Below, in pieces: positions 8,063 to 16,942 of a stretch of 64,000 bases of DNA. This stretch comes from Litchfieldella anticariensis FP35 = DSM 16096. GTDB lineage: Bacteria; Pseudomonadota; Gammaproteobacteria; Pseudomonadales; Halomonadaceae. The DNA lies in NCBI RefSeq assembly GCF_000409775.1, contig NZ_KE332377.1:620001-684000 (forward strand), written 5' to 3'. Every line of letters starts with the position of its first letter. The first letter of the stretch is position 1. Below the pieces are notes generated by a model that saw only the letters and a list, made by a program, of their open reading frames with translations, was not told where the DNA came from and did no database searches. Made by a program: the position numbers and the translations under genes.

Positions 8063-9694
8063 ATGGCCTCGAACTTGCCACCCAAACCGACTCTCGAACA
8101 CAGCACCACAACCAGTGGTGGTCTGGCGCATGAGCATCATGAGCGCCCGCGTGGAATGTTGCGTTGGCTGCTGACTACCAATCACAAAGAGATCGGTACG
8201 CTTTACCTGATCTTCTCATTGACCATGTTCTTCATCGGCGGCATTTTCGCGCTGGTGGTGAGGGCCGAACTCTTCCAGCCCGGGCTGCAACTCGTGCAAC
8301 CTGAATTCTTCAATCAGATGACCACCATGCATGGATTGATCATGGTGTTCGGTGCCGTCATGCCTGCGTTCGTGGGCTTAGCCAATTGGATGGTGCCGCT
8401 GCAGGTGGGGGCGCCTGACATGGCCCTGCCTCGACTAAACAACTTCAGCTTCTGGCTGCTTCCGGTGGCCTTTACCCTACTTTTGTCGACCCTATTGATG
8501 CCGGGAGGCGGTCCTAACTTCGGCTGGACTTTCTACGCGCCGTTGTCGACGACCTATGCACCGCCATCAACGACTTTCTTCATTCTCTCGCTCCACATGG
8601 CAGGGATCAGCTCGATCCTGGGTGCCATCAACATCATTGCTACCATTCTCAACCTTCGTGCCCCCGGCATGCGCCTGATGGATATGCCGCTGTTCGTATG
8701 GACATGGCTGATCACGGCATTCCTACTGATTGCGGTAATGCCGATTCTTGCCGGGGTCATCACCATGATGCTGATGGACATCAATTTCGGCACCAGTTTT
8801 TTCAATGCTGCAGGGGGCGGGGATCCGGTGCTGTTCCAGCATCTCTTCTGGTTCTTCGGGCACCCCGAGGTCTATATCATGATCCTGCCGGCGTTCGGTA
8901 TCGTGTCGGCGATCATTCCCACCTTTGCCCGCAAACCGCTATTCGGATATGCCTCGATGGTCTATGCCACAGCATCCATCGCCATTCTGTCGTTCCTCGT
9001 CTGGGCGCATCACATGTTCGTTGTCGGCTTGCCGCTGGTGGCTGAATTGTTCTTCATGTTCACGACCATGCTGATTGCGGTACCCACGGGAGTGAAGGTG
9101 TTCAACTGGATCGCCACGTTGTTCCAAGGTTCGATCACCTTCGAGACTGCCATGCTGTTTGCGCTGGCCTTCGTGGTGTTGTTCTCCATCGGTGGGTTTT
9201 CCGGGCTGATGCTGGCCATCGCGCCGGCGGATTTCCAGTACCACGACACCTATTTCGTGGTAGCCCATTTCCACTATGTGCTGGTTCCTGGCGCTATTTT
9301 TGCCATCATGGCCGGTGTCTATTACTGGTTGCCCAAGTGGACGGGCCACTACCCCGATGAACGCTTGGGGCGCTGGCACTTCTGGATGTCAGTCATTGGT
9401 GTCAATCTGACGTTCTTCCCCATGCACTTCTCGGGGCTAGCCGGCATGCCGCGGCGTATACCCGACTACGCACTCCAGTTCGCTGATTTCAATATGGTAT
9501 CCAGTGTCGGCGCCCTCATGTTCGGTGTCTCACAGTTGCTGTTCGTATGGGGTGTCATCAAATGTGTCCGCGGTGGTGAAAAGGCCCCCGCCAAGGCCTG
9601 GGAGGGGGCCGAGGATCTGGAGTGGAGCGTACCCAGTCCAGCTCCCCTGCATACGTTTGACACACCACCGGACTTCAAGCCGGTTACTCACTGA
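8063..9694 (+). CDS. coxA: Cytochrome c oxidase subunit I (second cluster)
   Basis: The 543-residue catalytic subunit has haem ligand H90 and the HFHYV pair, CuB ligands H267, H316 and H317, E269 and Y271 in HPEVY, D119 for the D channel and K345 in PTGVKV for the K channel, so it is a canonical A1 oxidase. It is clearly diverged from the first-cluster copy, so it is a separate oxidase and not a recent duplication. The N-terminus has a His-rich stretch (LAHEHHERPRG). I chose the ATG at 8063 because of the AGGATAGGAG upstream. Confidence 0.96.
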   Translation: MASNLPPKPTLEHSTTTSGGLAHEHHERPRGMLRWLLTTNHKEIGTLYLIFSLTMFFIGGIFALVVRAELFQPGLQLVQPEFFNQMTTMHGLIMVFGAVMPAFVGLANWMVPLQVGAPDMALPRLNNFSFWLLPVAFTLLLSTLLMPGGGPNFGWTFYAPLSTTYAPPSTTFFILSLHMAGISSILGAINIIATILNLRAPGMRLMDMPLFVWTWLITAFLLIAVMPILAGVITMMLMDINFGTSFFNAAGGGDPVLFQHLFWFFGHPEVYIMILPAFGIVSAIIPTFARKPLFGYASMVYATASIAILSFLVWAHHMFVVGLPLVAELFFMFTTMLIAVPTGVKVFNWIATLFQGSITFETAMLFALAFVVLFSIGGFSGLMLAIAPADFQYHDTYFVVAHFHYVLVPGAIFAIMAGVYYWLPKWTGHYPDERLGRWHFWMSVIGVNLTFFPMHFSGLAGMPRRIPDYALQFADFNMVSSVGALMFGVSQLLFVWGVIKCVRGGEKAPAKAWEGAEDLEWSVPSPAPLHTFDTPPDFKPVTH

Positions 9695-9748
9695 CAGCAC
9701 CCGTTATCAAGGCGCTGCCAATTCCAGGCAGCGCAGGGGAGTCACGCC

Positions 9749-10315
9749 ATGAACCCGGTACAGCGTACGGTCTTTCGGACAGTGCTTGCCTTGATGGGAA
9801 TGTTCGCCTTTGCTTTTGCTTTGGTGCCCCTCTATGACGCCTTTTGTCAGGTCACGGGTATCAACGGCAAGGTAGGTGATCAGCCGCGTTCGATCGCCAA
9901 CGAGGAGGTGGACACCTCGCGCTATGTGACGGTGCAATTCATCACTCGTTCTGGAAAGGGAATGCCTTGGCAATTGGAGGTGGAGCATCGTCAGATGCGT
10001 GTACATCCCGGCCAGCCTACCGAAGTCAATTTCGCTTTCAGCAATAATAGCGGCAAGGCCTTGACAGGACGTGCGGTACCGAGTGTGTCGCCCTCTCAGG
10101 CTTCCCTGCATCTGCGCAAGGTTCAGTGTTTCTGCTTTGAGGAGCAGCATCTGGAGGCTGGAGAGCGTCTGGAAGCGCCGCTTGTCTTCCAACTGACGCG
10201 GGATTTGCCTCCCGACATCAATACGGTAACCCTGGTCTATACCCTATATCCCGTGACGGACTCCCAATCACAGCTACAGGCACAGACATCGCCTGTTCGA
10301 GGAGGTGGCGTATGA
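9749..10315 (+). CDS. ctaG: Cytochrome c oxidase assembly protein CtaG/Cox11
   Basis: The 188-residue protein has one N-terminal membrane helix and a periplasmic Cox11 domain. The copper-binding CFCF motif is present in KVQCFCFEEQ, and a further Cys sits after the helix (DAFCQVTG). Cox11 delivers copper to the CuB site of subunit I. The stop overlaps the coxC start as ATGA. Confidence 0.94.
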   Translation: MNPVQRTVFRTVLALMGMFAFAFALVPLYDAFCQVTGINGKVGDQPRSIANEEVDTSRYVTVQFITRSGKGMPWQLEVEHRQMRVHPGQPTEVNFAFSNNSGKALTGRAVPSVSPSQASLHLRKVQCFCFEEQHLEAGERLEAPLVFQLTRDLPPDINTVTLVYTLYPVTDSQSQLQAQTSPVRGGGV

Positions 10316-11172
10316 GTGGTGGCAGCTACTACGTTCCTGAAAGCAGCAAATGGCCGGCGTTGGGTTCCCTGGCAGTGGGTACCATGATGGTCGGTCTCGG
10401 TGCATTGCTGGTGCATGGTCGAGGTGCGCTGGTCATGACGCTGGGGCTGGTTGCCGTGCTGTCCGTCATGTACCTGTGGTTCCGCGATGTGGTGCATGAA
10501 TCGCGTCGAGGTCTCTACGATGCTCAGATGGATCGTTCTTTCCGCTGGGGGATGGGGTGGTTCATCTTTTCGGAAGTCATGTTTTTCGCTGCTTTCTTCG
10601 GCTCATTGTTTTACGTGCGTACCTTCGCTGTCCCTTGGCTGGATGGAGAGGGAGCCAAAGGGGTGGCGGCATTGCTGTGGCCGGATTTCACCGCAAGCTG
10701 GCCATTGCTGAACCCTCCGAGTGCTGATATCAGTGGACCGCACGAAGCGGTCAGCCCTTGGCAGTTGCCATTGGTCAATACGTTGTTCCTGGTCAGCTCC
10801 AGCATCACCTTGACCATCTCTCATGAAGCCCTGAAAGAAGGCTATCGGCTAACGGCAAGAAACTGGCTTATCGGCACCCTGGTTCTTGGAATATCCTTCC
10901 TCGTGGTGCAAGGGTTCGAATACTACGAAGCCTATGCTCATTACGGTCTTACCCTGCAAGCAGGGATTTATGGCTCGACCTTCTTCCTGTTGACCGGGTT
11001 TCATGGTCTTCACGTCACCATTGGTGCCATCACGTTAGCGGTAATGCTAGGCCGTATCATCAAAGGGCATTTTACTCGTGACGATCACTTCGCCTTCGAG
11101 GCTGCTGCCTGGTACTGGCACTTCGTCGACGTGGTATGGATCGGTCTGTTTTTGTTCGTCTATGTATTCTGA
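10312..11172 (+). CDS. coxC: Cytochrome c oxidase subunit III
   Basis: The 286-residue, seven-helix protein has the CtaE pattern: SGGSYYVPESSKWP start, WFIFSEVMFFAAFFGSLFY, LTGFHGLHVTIGAI and the C-terminal AAWYWHFVDVVWIGLF. A GAGGAGGT site lies within the end of ctaG. It is full length, in contrast to the two short subunit III-like proteins of the first cluster. Confidence 0.95.
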   Translation: MSGGSYYVPESSKWPALGSLAVGTMMVGLGALLVHGRGALVMTLGLVAVLSVMYLWFRDVVHESRRGLYDAQMDRSFRWGMGWFIFSEVMFFAAFFGSLFYVRTFAVPWLDGEGAKGVAALLWPDFTASWPLLNPPSADISGPHEAVSPWQLPLVNTLFLVSSSITLTISHEALKEGYRLTARNWLIGTLVLGISFLVVQGFEYYEAYAHYGLTLQAGIYGSTFFLLTGFHGLHVTIGAITLAVMLGRIIKGHFTRDDHFAFEAAAWYWHFVDVVWIGLFLFVYVF

Positions 11173-11181
11173 CCCGTCACC

Positions 11182-11373
11182 TCAATTGCCGAGATCGCCG
11201 AGGTAGAAGCCATACAGCAGCAACGCGATCAATAAACTGGCCAAGGCGACACGCACCTTGAGCGATATCAGTACCCGACGTGAACGACTATGGTCGCGTA
11301 GCAAGAATCCTGCGCCTGCCGCCAGACTGGTGAGCATGGCGAGAAAAACCAGGGCGATCAACGCTTTTAGCAT
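11182..11373 (-). CDS. DUF2909 small twin-helix membrane protein
   Basis: The 63-residue protein has two transmembrane helices around a basic loop (RDHSRSRRVLISLKVR), matching DUF2909. In Pseudomonas a homologue of this family lies at the same place in the cox operon (between coxC and the SURF1 gene). I chose the ATG at 11373, which has GGAG upstream and gives the family length. It faces the opposite way to the operon, and its start overlaps the ATG that could begin the SURF1 gene. The function is unknown. Confidence 0.82.
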   Translation of the reverse strand: MLKALIALVFLAMLTSLAAGAGFLLRDHSRSRRVLISLKVRVALASLLIALLLYGFYLGDLGN

Positions 11374-11383
11374 GAGGGACTCC

Positions 11384-12130
11384 GTGAAGCAGCATGTGAT
11401 CAGTTCAAGCAAGTGCAGGCATCATGTCAAGCGTTTGCATGTCTGGTGGGGGTTCTGGGGGCTGGTGCTCATCGTGGGGGGTGGTTTGGGCATATGGCAG
11501 TGGGATCGTGCCGATGAGAAGCGTGCTTATCTGGCCCGGCTGGATGCTGCCCCCGTCCTCGAGGCGCCATTGATGAAGCCACCCGAGGGGGCGCGCATTG
11601 TGTTGAAGGGGAAGTACTTGGCCGAGGAGACCTATTTTCTCGATAACCGGGTCGTGGAGGGTCGAGTCGGCGTGGCTGTCTTGACCCCCTTGCGGGGAGA
11701 GGATGGACGTCTGTGGCTGATTCAGCGTGGTTTTTTCCCCACAGGTCCGTCTCGCGCGGAGCCGAAGGTGGACACACCCACTGGAACGGTGCGAATTAGC
11801 GGCCAATGGCAACCGGCACATGATGATGCTTTGGTATTCGGTAGTAATCAGGAAGGTCGCCGATTGCAGAGTATCGACTTGGCAACATGGTCGTCACTAC
11901 CCGCGTTCGCTCATGATGGCTGGGTGCATCTGGAGGAAGGCGGCGGTGGTCTGATTCCTTGGTGGCAACCCAATGTCCTACCTCCCGACCGGCATTTGGG
12001 GTATGCATTGCAATGGTGGGGATTGGCGCTGGCCGCGTTAGTGGTCATGCTGCTGGGGGGAAGGCATCTGCGTCGGGATGAGATACGAGGAAGCTCTTCT
12101 ATCGCGAAAGAAGGAGAAAGTGATCGATGA
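11384..12130 (+). CDS. SURF1 family oxidase assembly protein
   Basis: The protein of about 248 residues has two membrane helices at its ends and the SURF1 core between: LGIWQWDRADEKRAYL, ..FLDNRVVEGRVGVAVLTPL, WLIQRGFFP, and a final HLGYALQWWGLALAALVVML. SURF1 helps haem a insertion into subunit I. I favour the GTG at 11384, with GAGGGA just upstream. The in-frame ATG at 11372 is the alternative; it lies in the same CATG as the DUF2909 start on the other strand. The stop overlaps the next gene as ATGA. Confidence 0.85.
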   Translation: MKQHVISSSKCRHHVKRLHVWWGFWGLVLIVGGGLGIWQWDRADEKRAYLARLDAAPVLEAPLMKPPEGARIVLKGKYLAEETYFLDNRVVEGRVGVAVLTPLRGEDGRLWLIQRGFFPTGPSRAEPKVDTPTGTVRISGQWQPAHDDALVFGSNQEGRRLQSIDLATWSSLPAFAHDGWVHLEEGGGGLIPWWQPNVLPPDRHLGYALQWWGLALAALVVMLLGGRHLRRDEIRGSSSIAKEGESDR

Positions 12131-12660
12131 CATCGGCCGGTCGTCAACGTTTCAAGCTGCTTGCCCTGATGGCGGTATTTGCGATGCCGCTGCTGATCGC
12201 CTGGGTAATGGTTGAATGGCGAGTCGGGATTCCCGAGCAAAGAACCGCCCATGGTGAGCTCGAACCCAATATTCCACCATTATTGGAGTGGCCTTTACGT
12301 GAACCGCGCCCGGAGCATGAAGAGGGGGACTGGATCTTGGCCTTCGACTGTTCCACTGCTTGCGAGGAACGGGCCGATCGGTGGTGGCGACTGCACCGGG
12401 CGTTGGGGCGTGAAGCTCCTAGGCTGACACGTTTGCGAATTGGTGCTGCTAATGGACCTTTGCCGGGCGAGATTCTAGGGCAATGGGATGAAGTACCAAC
12501 TTGGCAGCGGGATGGTCAACTTTGGCTACTGGACCCACGTGGGGAGGTAGTGCTTGGTTATACCGGCGATGTTGATCCCGGCAAGGTATTGGACGACATC
12601 AATCATTTGTTGAGAATCAATTCAGATAACCCCATGGAGGCGGAATTATCCAGCCGATGA
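12127..12660 (+). CDS. Thioredoxin/SCO-fold-like membrane-anchored protein of the cox operon
   Basis: The 177-residue protein has one N-terminal membrane helix and a periplasmic domain with WILAFDCSTACEERADRWW, in which a C-x3-C pair sits where SCO and thioredoxin-like proteins have theirs. Later segments (WLLDPRGEVVLGY) resemble the end of a thioredoxin fold. Pseudomonas has an uncharacterised gene at this position. No separate SCO1/SenC gene follows ctaB here, so this protein may take part in CuA loading; that is inference. Confidence 0.65.
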   Translation: MTSAGRQRFKLLALMAVFAMPLLIAWVMVEWRVGIPEQRTAHGELEPNIPPLLEWPLREPRPEHEEGDWILAFDCSTACEERADRWWRLHRALGREAPRLTRLRIGAANGPLPGEILGQWDEVPTWQRDGQLWLLDPRGEVVLGYTGDVDPGKVLDDINHLLRINSDNPMEAELSSR

Positions 12661-12714
12661 TGAAGCATAGCGGCTGAAGTGGAATGGCCAGGACAACGAT
12701 AATCAGGGGCTGCC

Positions 12715-13773
12715 ATGTCAAAGGTTGATGCCAGGCTTCGACTACTGAAGCACTTGAGCTTGATTGGAGTTCTCTTCACCGTGCTGGTGATCCTGGCCGG
12801 GGCTTGGACCCGTCTGGTGGACGCTGGCCTGGGGTGCCCCGACTGGCCTGGCTGTTACGGACGTTTGGTGGTGCCCGATACCGATACTGCCTTGGCCCAC
12901 TCTCCTGAGGTGCCGTTGGCAGCTTTCCAGGCTTGGGTAGAGATGAGCCATCGCTATGTCGCTTCGGCACTTGGAGTGCTGGTGCTGGTGTTGATTTTCC
13001 TGGGGGCTTCCTTGCGACGACGCCCGGGATATCCCTGGAAAGTCAGCTTGGCGTTGTTGGTCGTGATTCTGATGCAAGGCGCCTTCGGTGCCTTTACCGT
13101 TACTCTTAAGCTTTGGCCGCAAGTCGTCACGCTTCATCTATTGAACGGCCTGGCTGTGATGCTGCTATTTCTATGGCTGCACCTTCGGTTGCGGCAGCAT
13201 GTTCAAGGGCAGGGACAAAACGGACGCGTGGTGAAATCGAGGCCACTGTCGCCACTATGGGCCATGGCGGTGATACTGTTGGTCCTGCAATTGGCTCTGG
13301 GTGGTTGGACCACCAGTAACTATGCTGGAATCGCCTGCCAGGGGTTCCCTACATGTAACACCCAGTGGTGGCCCGATATGGACTGGAGTGAAGGCTTCCA
13401 CCTGACCCAGACGGTAGGGCCGAATTATCTGCATGGGCAACTGCATGCCGAGGCGCGAACCGCCATCCATTTCGGGCATCGCCTGGGTGCGCTGGCCTTG
13501 GGGATGGTGCTGATGCTCCTGGCCTGGAGGCATTGGCGTGAACAGCGCCTGCGCTCTGTGTTATTGCTCTTGCTAGGTGCCTATGCAGGGCAAGCGGCAT
13601 TGGGAATCGCCAATGTCTTGCTATGGATACCGCTGGTGTTGGCGTTGTTGCATACCGCAGGGGCCGTCTTGTTGGTGGTGGCCATGGCGCTGGGTGTTTG
13701 GCAGTGGCGACAGTTAGGAACCTTGTCGACGTTCGATGGAAAGGGCAGCAAGAAGGAGTGGGCGCATGCGTAA
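12715..13773 (+). CDS. ctaA: Haem A synthase (COX15/CtaA)
   Basis: The 352-residue, eight-helix protein converts haem O to haem A. It shows the family features VILAGAWTRLVDAGLGCPDWPGCYG, a histidine in EMSHRYVAS, the internal-repeat GGWTTSNYAGIACQGFPTC and a second haem-site histidine in IHFGHRLGAL. The four Cys in two pairs match the type with paired loop cysteines. Its end overlaps the ctaB start. Confidence 0.95.
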   Translation: MSKVDARLRLLKHLSLIGVLFTVLVILAGAWTRLVDAGLGCPDWPGCYGRLVVPDTDTALAHSPEVPLAAFQAWVEMSHRYVASALGVLVLVLIFLGASLRRRPGYPWKVSLALLVVILMQGAFGAFTVTLKLWPQVVTLHLLNGLAVMLLFLWLHLRLRQHVQGQGQNGRVVKSRPLSPLWAMAVILLVLQLALGGWTTSNYAGIACQGFPTCNTQWWPDMDWSEGFHLTQTVGPNYLHGQLHAEARTAIHFGHRLGALALGMVLMLLAWRHWREQRLRSVLLLLLGAYAGQAALGIANVLLWIPLVLALLHTAGAVLLVVAMALGVWQWRQLGTLSTFDGKGSKKEWAHA

Positions 13774-14683
13774 TATGGCGATCGAGCGAGTCGATGGGGT
13801 ATCGCAAGCAGTCTGGCAGTGGCGGGATCTGATAACGCTTTGCAAGCCGCGTGTGGTGATAGTGATGTTGGCTTGTGCGTTGGTGGGCATGGCACTGGCG
13901 TCGCCGGACTTGCCATCCTCGGGAGCGGTGATTTTCGGCCTGGTAGGCATCGGATTGGCGGCCTCCGGCGCTGCGGCTTTCAATCATGTACTGGATCGCC
14001 GCCTGGATGCTTTGATGATCCGGACGTCTCGTCGCCCTTTGGCTTCCCAGCGTCTACCCACGAGTTATGCCTTGGCATGGGCGACATTGTTGTCCGTTGC
14101 GGGGATCGGATTATTACTGTGGCAGGTCAATGTGCTGACTGCTTGGCTGACCCTGGCGTCCTTGATCGGTTATGCACTGATCTATACGGCGTTCCTCAAG
14201 CGTGCCACGCCGCAGAATATCGTGATCGGAGGCGTGGCTGGTGCGTCGCCGCCGTTACTGGGATGGACAGCGGTTACAGGGCATTTGAGTCCCGAGCCAT
14301 TGCTGTTGATGTTGATTGTATTCGCATGGACTCCTCCTCATTTCTGGGCGTTGGCCATTCATAAGCGGGATGAATACGCCAAGGCGGGTATCCCGATGCT
14401 ACCGGTAACCCATGGCGATGCTTTTACCCGTTTGCAGGTTTGGCTTTACGGTTGGTTGACGGTGGCGGCAACCTTGTTGCCATTCGTGATCGGTATGAGT
14501 GGTCTCGTCTATCTGGTCGGCGTCATGGCGCTGAACGCTCGCTTCATGTACTGGAACTGGCGGGTTTGGCGTGGGCATGATTCCCAAGCGCCACTTGCTG
14601 CGTTCTGGTTCTCGATCCGCTACATACTGGGAGTGTTTGGTGTGTTACTGCTCGATCATTATGCGCATGGATGGTTCTATTGA
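13766..14683 (+). CDS. ctaB: Protohaem IX farnesyltransferase (haem O synthase)
   Basis: The 305-residue UbiA-family membrane protein carries the prenyl-diphosphate binding motif in NHVLDRRLDALMIRTSRRPL and the second Asp/Lys motif IHKRDEYAKAGIPMLPV. It makes haem O from haem B for CtaA. I chose the ATG at 13766, with AAGGAG upstream; it overlaps the last codons of ctaA (ATGCGTAA). It is the last gene of the second oxidase operon. Confidence 0.95.
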   Translation: MRNMAIERVDGVSQAVWQWRDLITLCKPRVVIVMLACALVGMALASPDLPSSGAVIFGLVGIGLAASGAAAFNHVLDRRLDALMIRTSRRPLASQRLPTSYALAWATLLSVAGIGLLLWQVNVLTAWLTLASLIGYALIYTAFLKRATPQNIVIGGVAGASPPLLGWTAVTGHLSPEPLLLMLIVFAWTPPHFWALAIHKRDEYAKAGIPMLPVTHGDAFTRLQVWLYGWLTVAATLLPFVIGMSGLVYLVGVMALNARFMYWNWRVWRGHDSQAPLAAFWFSIRYILGVFGVLLLDHYAHGWFY

Positions 14684-14822
14684 GCCAAGGAGCTTGACGC
14701 ATTGAGGTTTGCGGTTAAGCATCATTGTTGCTTGCGCTCGATCCTGGCCCCCTGTAGGGACAGGGGCAGCCATCCTCGTTATACTCCAACGCGCCCAGAA
14801 ACCGATATGAGATTTCCCGTCG

Positions 14823-15290
14823 ATGAGTGAAATGACTGCCTTGATCTTGCTGGGTATTGCGCTCACGATTTTGGCTGGCCTCGGGACCTATGCTTGGACA
14901 CTCTGGAAAGAGGTTCGCCGCCGCGAAGCGTTCAGGCGCGATGAAGCTCGCCGTGCCAATGAGAACTGCCTGGAAAGCTTGGATGCCATTGCTAGGGCCA
15001 TGCTTCAGGAACAGGTCGATCCCACTGAGGGAGCTTTGCGTTGCAAGGTCTTGCTCGAAATCATCGATCCTGCCCTGATGGAGCGTCAGAGCTTCCGAGT
15101 GTTCGGCGACATTCAGGCTCGAACCGCGCACTTGCATACGCACTCGGCTCGCCGCGCCTTGACCCCTCGAGAGCGGGTAAAGGAAGATCGTCAACGGTTG
15201 GTGGTCGAAGAAGAATACCGTCAAGAGCTGCTCGCTGCAGCAAGGGCCGTTCTAGAGTTCAAATCGAACTGGCCGAGTAGCTTGCACTGA
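14823..15290 (+). CDS. DUF2489 family protein
   Basis: The 155-residue protein has one N-terminal membrane helix (about 5-27) followed by a long charged helical region: LWKEVRRREAFRRDEARRANENCLESL, a central segment on ALRCKVLLEIIDP, and RALTPRERVKEDRQRLVVEEEYR. This matches DUF2489. It lies 140 bases after ctaB in the same direction. Its function is unknown; a single-pass membrane protein with a cytoplasmic coiled region is what the sequence shows. Confidence 0.78.
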   Translation: MSEMTALILLGIALTILAGLGTYAWTLWKEVRRREAFRRDEARRANENCLESLDAIARAMLQEQVDPTEGALRCKVLLEIIDPALMERQSFRVFGDIQARTAHLHTHSARRALTPRERVKEDRQRLVVEEEYRQELLAAARAVLEFKSNWPSSLH

Positions 15291-15785
15291 ATGAGAATGG
15301 CTATGTCGTGTGCCGTCATCTGAGGAGGGTATTCGCGATTCTCTACCGTCATACAACAATGATGCACACGGTCACGTTTGCAACATTTTTGGCATTACGG
15401 CATTCTGATGTGAGGGCTAGTGGTGCCGATCTCATAACGATATCATTGGCCAAATCAGGAAAAGCACCTGGGAACACTGAATAAATGCGTGTGTGGGAAA
15501 ACGGCCATGTTTAATGGCGTTGAGCGAGGATTTCGTCCAATTTTTTTGCATTTCCCTCAAGGTGTCTAGGCTTTCAGTGCTTCGTCACCTTGTCCTTCGT
15601 TCGGGGATGTCTGGTCCGCTCACCAATTTGTTCTGCCGTTCCGCTAGCCGAATCGTATATGATGTGCTTTCTTTTGCGGAGTAAGGTGAAGTAATCTCTT
15701 GTCCGCTTTGGGGGTTCCGCAAAGACGATGGACCTGCTGAGTAACGAAGAGTTACAACAAGCGTTGTGTTAAGAAGGAGTCTTAC
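15291..15785. other. Gene-free stretch upstream of the OmpA-family gene
   Basis: These 495 bases are noticeably more AT-rich than the surroundings, with T-runs near 15540 and an AT-rich patch near 15655 (TATATGATG) that could hold a -10 box, though no well-spaced -35 is evident. The only open frames are short and lack a family match. A strong AAGAAGGAG site ends the stretch before the ompA-like ATG. It is best read as a long 5' untranslated or promoter region. Confidence 0.5.
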
Positions 15786-16655
15786 ATGAAGAAATCAACA
15801 ACTGGCTTGATGCTTGGTTCCGCTCTGGTCGTCGGCCTTTCCGGCTGTGCCAGTTCCGGGTCTCAGTCCTCTGGGGGGATGTCCACTTCCGCAGATCGCG
15901 CCTGGTACCAGCACCCGGTTGTATGTGGTCTCGCGGGTGGCCTGATCGGTGGCGGCATTGGTTATGCCACCAGCAGTGAGTCCGATGAAGACAGTGGCGC
16001 CGCGATCGGCGGGACTGTCGGTGCCACTGCCGGTGCGATGTTGTGCGCCGATCGCACGCCGGAGCCTGTTGAGCCACAGTGTCCGAGCTACGGTGAAGTA
16101 CCGGCAGGCGTTGCCACCGATGCCGAAGGCTGTCCGCTGGATTCCGATGGCGACGGCGTCCCGGATTATCTTGATCAGTGCCCGGGAACTCCGGCCGGCG
16201 TCGAAGTCAATGCCCAAGGCTGTCCGCTGGATTCCGATGGCGATGGCGTGCCCGACTATCGTGACCAGTGCCCGGATACGCCGGCCGGTGCCGAAGTCAA
16301 TGCGCTGGGTTGTACCGAAAGCCTGATATTGCGTGATGTGAACTTCGAGTTCGATTCCGCAAAATTGACGCCGCAAGCCGAGACGGTGCTGGATGAAGTC
16401 GCTGAGCGTTTGGTTGCCAACCCGAATGTGCGTGTGAGCATCGATGGGCATACCGATTCCGTTGGATCGGCTGCATACAACCAAGACCTTTCTCAGCGTC
16501 GTGCCCAGTCGGTCGTCGATTATCTGGAGTCACGTGGTGTCGAGCAGCATCGCATGCGTGCCCAGGGCTTCGGTGAGGAACAGCCGATTGCTACCAATGA
16601 GACCGATGCCGGTCGCGCCGAGAACCGCCGCGTCGAACTCGACGAGTGGGAATAA
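15786..16655 (+). CDS. OmpA-family outer-membrane lipoprotein with calcium-binding repeats
   Basis: The 289-residue protein has a lipoprotein signal with lipobox LSGC (C21) and a Gly-rich segment (GGLIGGGIGYATSS) of the glycine-zipper kind. Two thrombospondin type 3-like repeats follow, with DSDGDGVPDYLDQCP and DSDGDGVPDYRDQCP. A C-terminal OmpA domain has DVNFEFDSAKLTP, the SIDGHTDSVGS peptidoglycan-binding loop and the NRRVELDEWE end. It probably links outer membrane and peptidoglycan. It is monocistronic, with its own strong ribosome site and a terminator downstream. Confidence 0.92.
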   Translation: MKKSTTGLMLGSALVVGLSGCASSGSQSSGGMSTSADRAWYQHPVVCGLAGGLIGGGIGYATSSESDEDSGAAIGGTVGATAGAMLCADRTPEPVEPQCPSYGEVPAGVATDAEGCPLDSDGDGVPDYLDQCPGTPAGVEVNAQGCPLDSDGDGVPDYRDQCPDTPAGAEVNALGCTESLILRDVNFEFDSAKLTPQAETVLDEVAERLVANPNVRVSIDGHTDSVGSAAYNQDLSQRRAQSVVDYLESRGVEQHRMRAQGFGEEQPIATNETDAGRAENRRVELDEWE

Positions 16656-16716
16656 GATATCGTCGATGACGATGTAGTGGTTTAGTGACGGCTAGCGGTA
16701 TTGCCGCTCGCTTGAT

Positions 16717-16747
16717 GCCAGGGTGCCCTCGGGTACCCTGGCGTTTT
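16717..16747 (+). terminator. Rho-independent terminator after the OmpA-family gene
   Basis: GCCAGGGT and ACCCTGGC form an 8-bp stem followed by GTTTTC. It lies 62 bases after the stop codon, in the right direction. Confidence 0.8.
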
Positions 16748-16942
16748 CGTGTATCAAGGCGAATCGCGCATGATGGTAGCTTGATGCTCTGGACGTCCGC
16801 TATATGTGCCTGCTAAGGTTCGCCTTTTGCTACATTGTGCCGCTGGCACCGTCTCATCCCGAGCGATAGCGATCTCGCATCGTGGTGATGGTCAGCTGGC
16901 TTGGTGGCAATACCCCGCACTTTTTACCATAGCCTGCGACAT

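Noticed and set aside
15493-15684. 63-residue open frame in the gap before the OmpA-family gene
   Set aside because: No ribosome site, no family features and a composition typical of non-coding AT-rich DNA.
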